DNA of 64,000 nt from Rhodoferax sp. (GTDB lineage Bacteria > Pseudomonadota > Gammaproteobacteria > Burkholderiales > Burkholderiaceae_C), in assembly GCA_024235935.1 (NCBI GenBank), contig JACKLL010000001.1:434001-498000 (forward strand), in the 5' to 3' direction. Below, in pieces: positions 63,044 through 64,000 of the stretch (its first letter is position 1; each line of letters opens with the position of its first letter). The position numbers and the translations under genes were made by a program. Below the pieces are notes generated by a model. The model was not told where the DNA came from. It worked only from the letters and a program-made list of their open reading frames with translations, and ran no database searches.

Positions 63044-64000
63044 ATGAACGCCGCCACCAAGCCTGAAATCACCGCCGCCTCGCCCCACGTCATGAACACC
63101 TACGGGCGCCTGCCGATCGCACTGTCCCACGGACAAGGCTGCGAGGTGTGGGATGTGAACGGCCGACGCTACCTGGACGCGCTGGCCGGCATCGCCGTCA
63201 ATACGCTGGGGCACAACCACCCCAAGCTGGTGCCGGCCTTGCAGGACCAGCTGAGCAAACTGATCCACACGTCCAACTACTACCATGTGCCGCAGCAGGA
63301 AACCCTGGCCGCGCAGCTGGTCGAACTGTCCGGCATGACCAATGTGTTCTTCTGCTCGACCGGGCTGGAGGCCAACGAGGCCGCCATCAAGCTGGCGCGC
63401 AAGTTCGGCCACAACAAGGGCATCGAACGGCCGCAGATCGTCGTCTACGAGAACGCCTTCCATGGCCGCAGCATTGCCACGCTCAGCGCCACCGGCAACC
63501 CCAAGGTCCAGGCCGGATTCGGCCCGCTGGTCGAGGGTTTCATCCGCATACCGCTCAATGACATGGACGCGCTGCGCAAGGCCACTGAAGGAAATCCCGA
63601 TGTCGTGGCGGTGTTTTTCGAAGCCATCCAGGGCGAAGGCGGCATTCGCCCGATGCAGGCCGAATATCTGCAGCAGGTCCGCAAGCTGTGCGACGAACGC
63701 GACTGGCTGCTGATGATCGACGAAGTGCAATGCGGCATGGGCCGCACTGGCAAATGGTTTGCCCACCAGTGGGCAGGCATCCAGCCCGACGTCATGCCGC
63801 TGGCCAAGGGCCTGGGTTCGGGCGTGCCGATCGGCGCTGTCGTGGCCGGACCACGCGCCGCGCAATTGTTCGGCCCGGGCAACCACGGTACGACCTTCGG
63901 CGGCAATCCACTGGCCATGCGGGCCGGCGTGGAGACGCTGCGCATCATGCAGGAGGATGGCCTGCTGGAGAACGCGACCCGCGTCGGCAAGCATCTGCAC
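63044..64000 (+). CDS. argD: acetylornithine aminotransferase, cut by right edge
   Basis: 319 residues are visible and the frame is open to the edge (the family is about 395-400 long). It shows ALAGIAVNTLGHNHPKLV, CSTGLEANEAAIKLARK, NAFHGRSIATLSATGNPKVQ, EAIQGEGGIRP, LMIDEVQCGMGRTGKWFAHQ and MPLAKGLGSGVPIGAV, where the Lys is the pyridoxal phosphate anchor. It acts in arginine synthesis (and possibly as succinyl-diaminopimelate aminotransferase). The order rpsT - DUF3579 - argD is typical of Burkholderiales. Confidence 0.96.
   Translation, partial: MNAATKPEITAASPHVMNTYGRLPIALSHGQGCEVWDVNGRRYLDALAGIAVNTLGHNHPKLVPALQDQLSKLIHTSNYYHVPQQETLAAQLVELSGMTNVFFCSTGLEANEAAIKLARKFGHNKGIERPQIVVYENAFHGRSIATLSATGNPKVQAGFGPLVEGFIRIPLNDMDALRKATEGNPDVVAVFFEAIQGEGGIRPMQAEYLQQVRKLCDERDWLLMIDEVQCGMGRTGKWFAHQWAGIQPDVMPLAKGLGSGVPIGAVVAGPRAAQLFGPGNHGTTFGGNPLAMRAGVETLRIMQEDGLLENATRVGKHLH

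Overview
The window is high-GC, almost fully coding bacterial chromosome. It looks like a beta-proteobacterium of the order Burkholderiales, perhaps Alcaligenaceae or a neighbouring family. The grounds are a Bug-type tripartite tricarboxylate receptor, an etfB-etfA-acyl-CoA dehydrogenase cluster, TRAP transport, the neighbourhood murJ / rpsT - DUF3579 - argD, and the block folK-pcnB-HAD-hda-AI-2E next to purM. No tRNA, rRNA, CRISPR array, prophage or insertion-sequence transposase was seen.

Layout. (1) 1-10.2 kb is an accessory catabolic region: a 4-oxalomesaconate hydratase-like gene cut by the left edge, a divergent LysR regulator with a TTAT-N11-ATAA site between them, a GcvR-like ACT protein, a beta-hydroxyacid dehydrogenase-like protein, a Bug receptor, a dienelactone hydrolase, an amidohydrolase, a tannase/feruloyl-esterase lipoprotein, a small winged-helix regulator and an FAH-family protein. 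Together they suggest uptake and breakdown of plant phenolics (gallate/protocatechuate type). (2) 10.3-14.8 kb holds FKBP, grpE, dnaK and dnaJ, with sigma-32-like promoters before grpE and dnaK; dnaK as given carries four small insertions. (3) 14.9-18.4 kb has a beta-CASP nuclease-like protein, a TVP38/DedA-like membrane protein and a radical SAM protein behind a textbook LexA box. (4) 18.5-26.5 kb carries the minus-strand ETF / acyl-CoA dehydrogenase / nitronate monooxygenase-like cluster and a plus-strand TRAP transporter. (5) 26.5-27.05 kb is a gene-free stretch with three copies of a ~94-105 bp palindromic repeat. (6) 27-38.5 kb has an HDAC-like deacetylase, a coupled moxR-DUF58-tgpA-mltB operon and a 1796-residue multi-PAS hybrid kinase with a C-terminal EAL domain.

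(7) 38.6-52.9 kb contains two versions of the circularly permuted ATP-grasp / alpha-E / transglutaminase gene set. One is split (ATP-grasp, then alpha-E, minus strand). The other is a tightly overlapping plus-strand operon: DUF2126 transglutaminase, an ATP-grasp/alpha-E fusion, a second transglutaminase and a RidA-like protein. comEC, yciH and a quinone reductase-like gene lie between. This set resembles predicted peptide-ligating or peptide-modifying systems whose product is, to my knowledge, unsettled; it is the best candidate here for a poorly described system. (8) 52.9-64 kb is mostly housekeeping: an HD hydrolase, folK, pcnB, a SerB-like HAD phosphatase, hda, an AI-2E permease, purM, a SirB1-like protein, murJ, rpsT, DUF3579 and argD (cut by the right edge).

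Many neighbours are translationally coupled through ATGA or TGATG overlaps (dctQM, DUF58-tgpA-mltB, the transglutaminase operon, pcnB-HAD, hda-AI-2E). Several start codons were moved from the longest reading frame to the position supported by a ribosome-binding site and by the usual N-terminus of the family.
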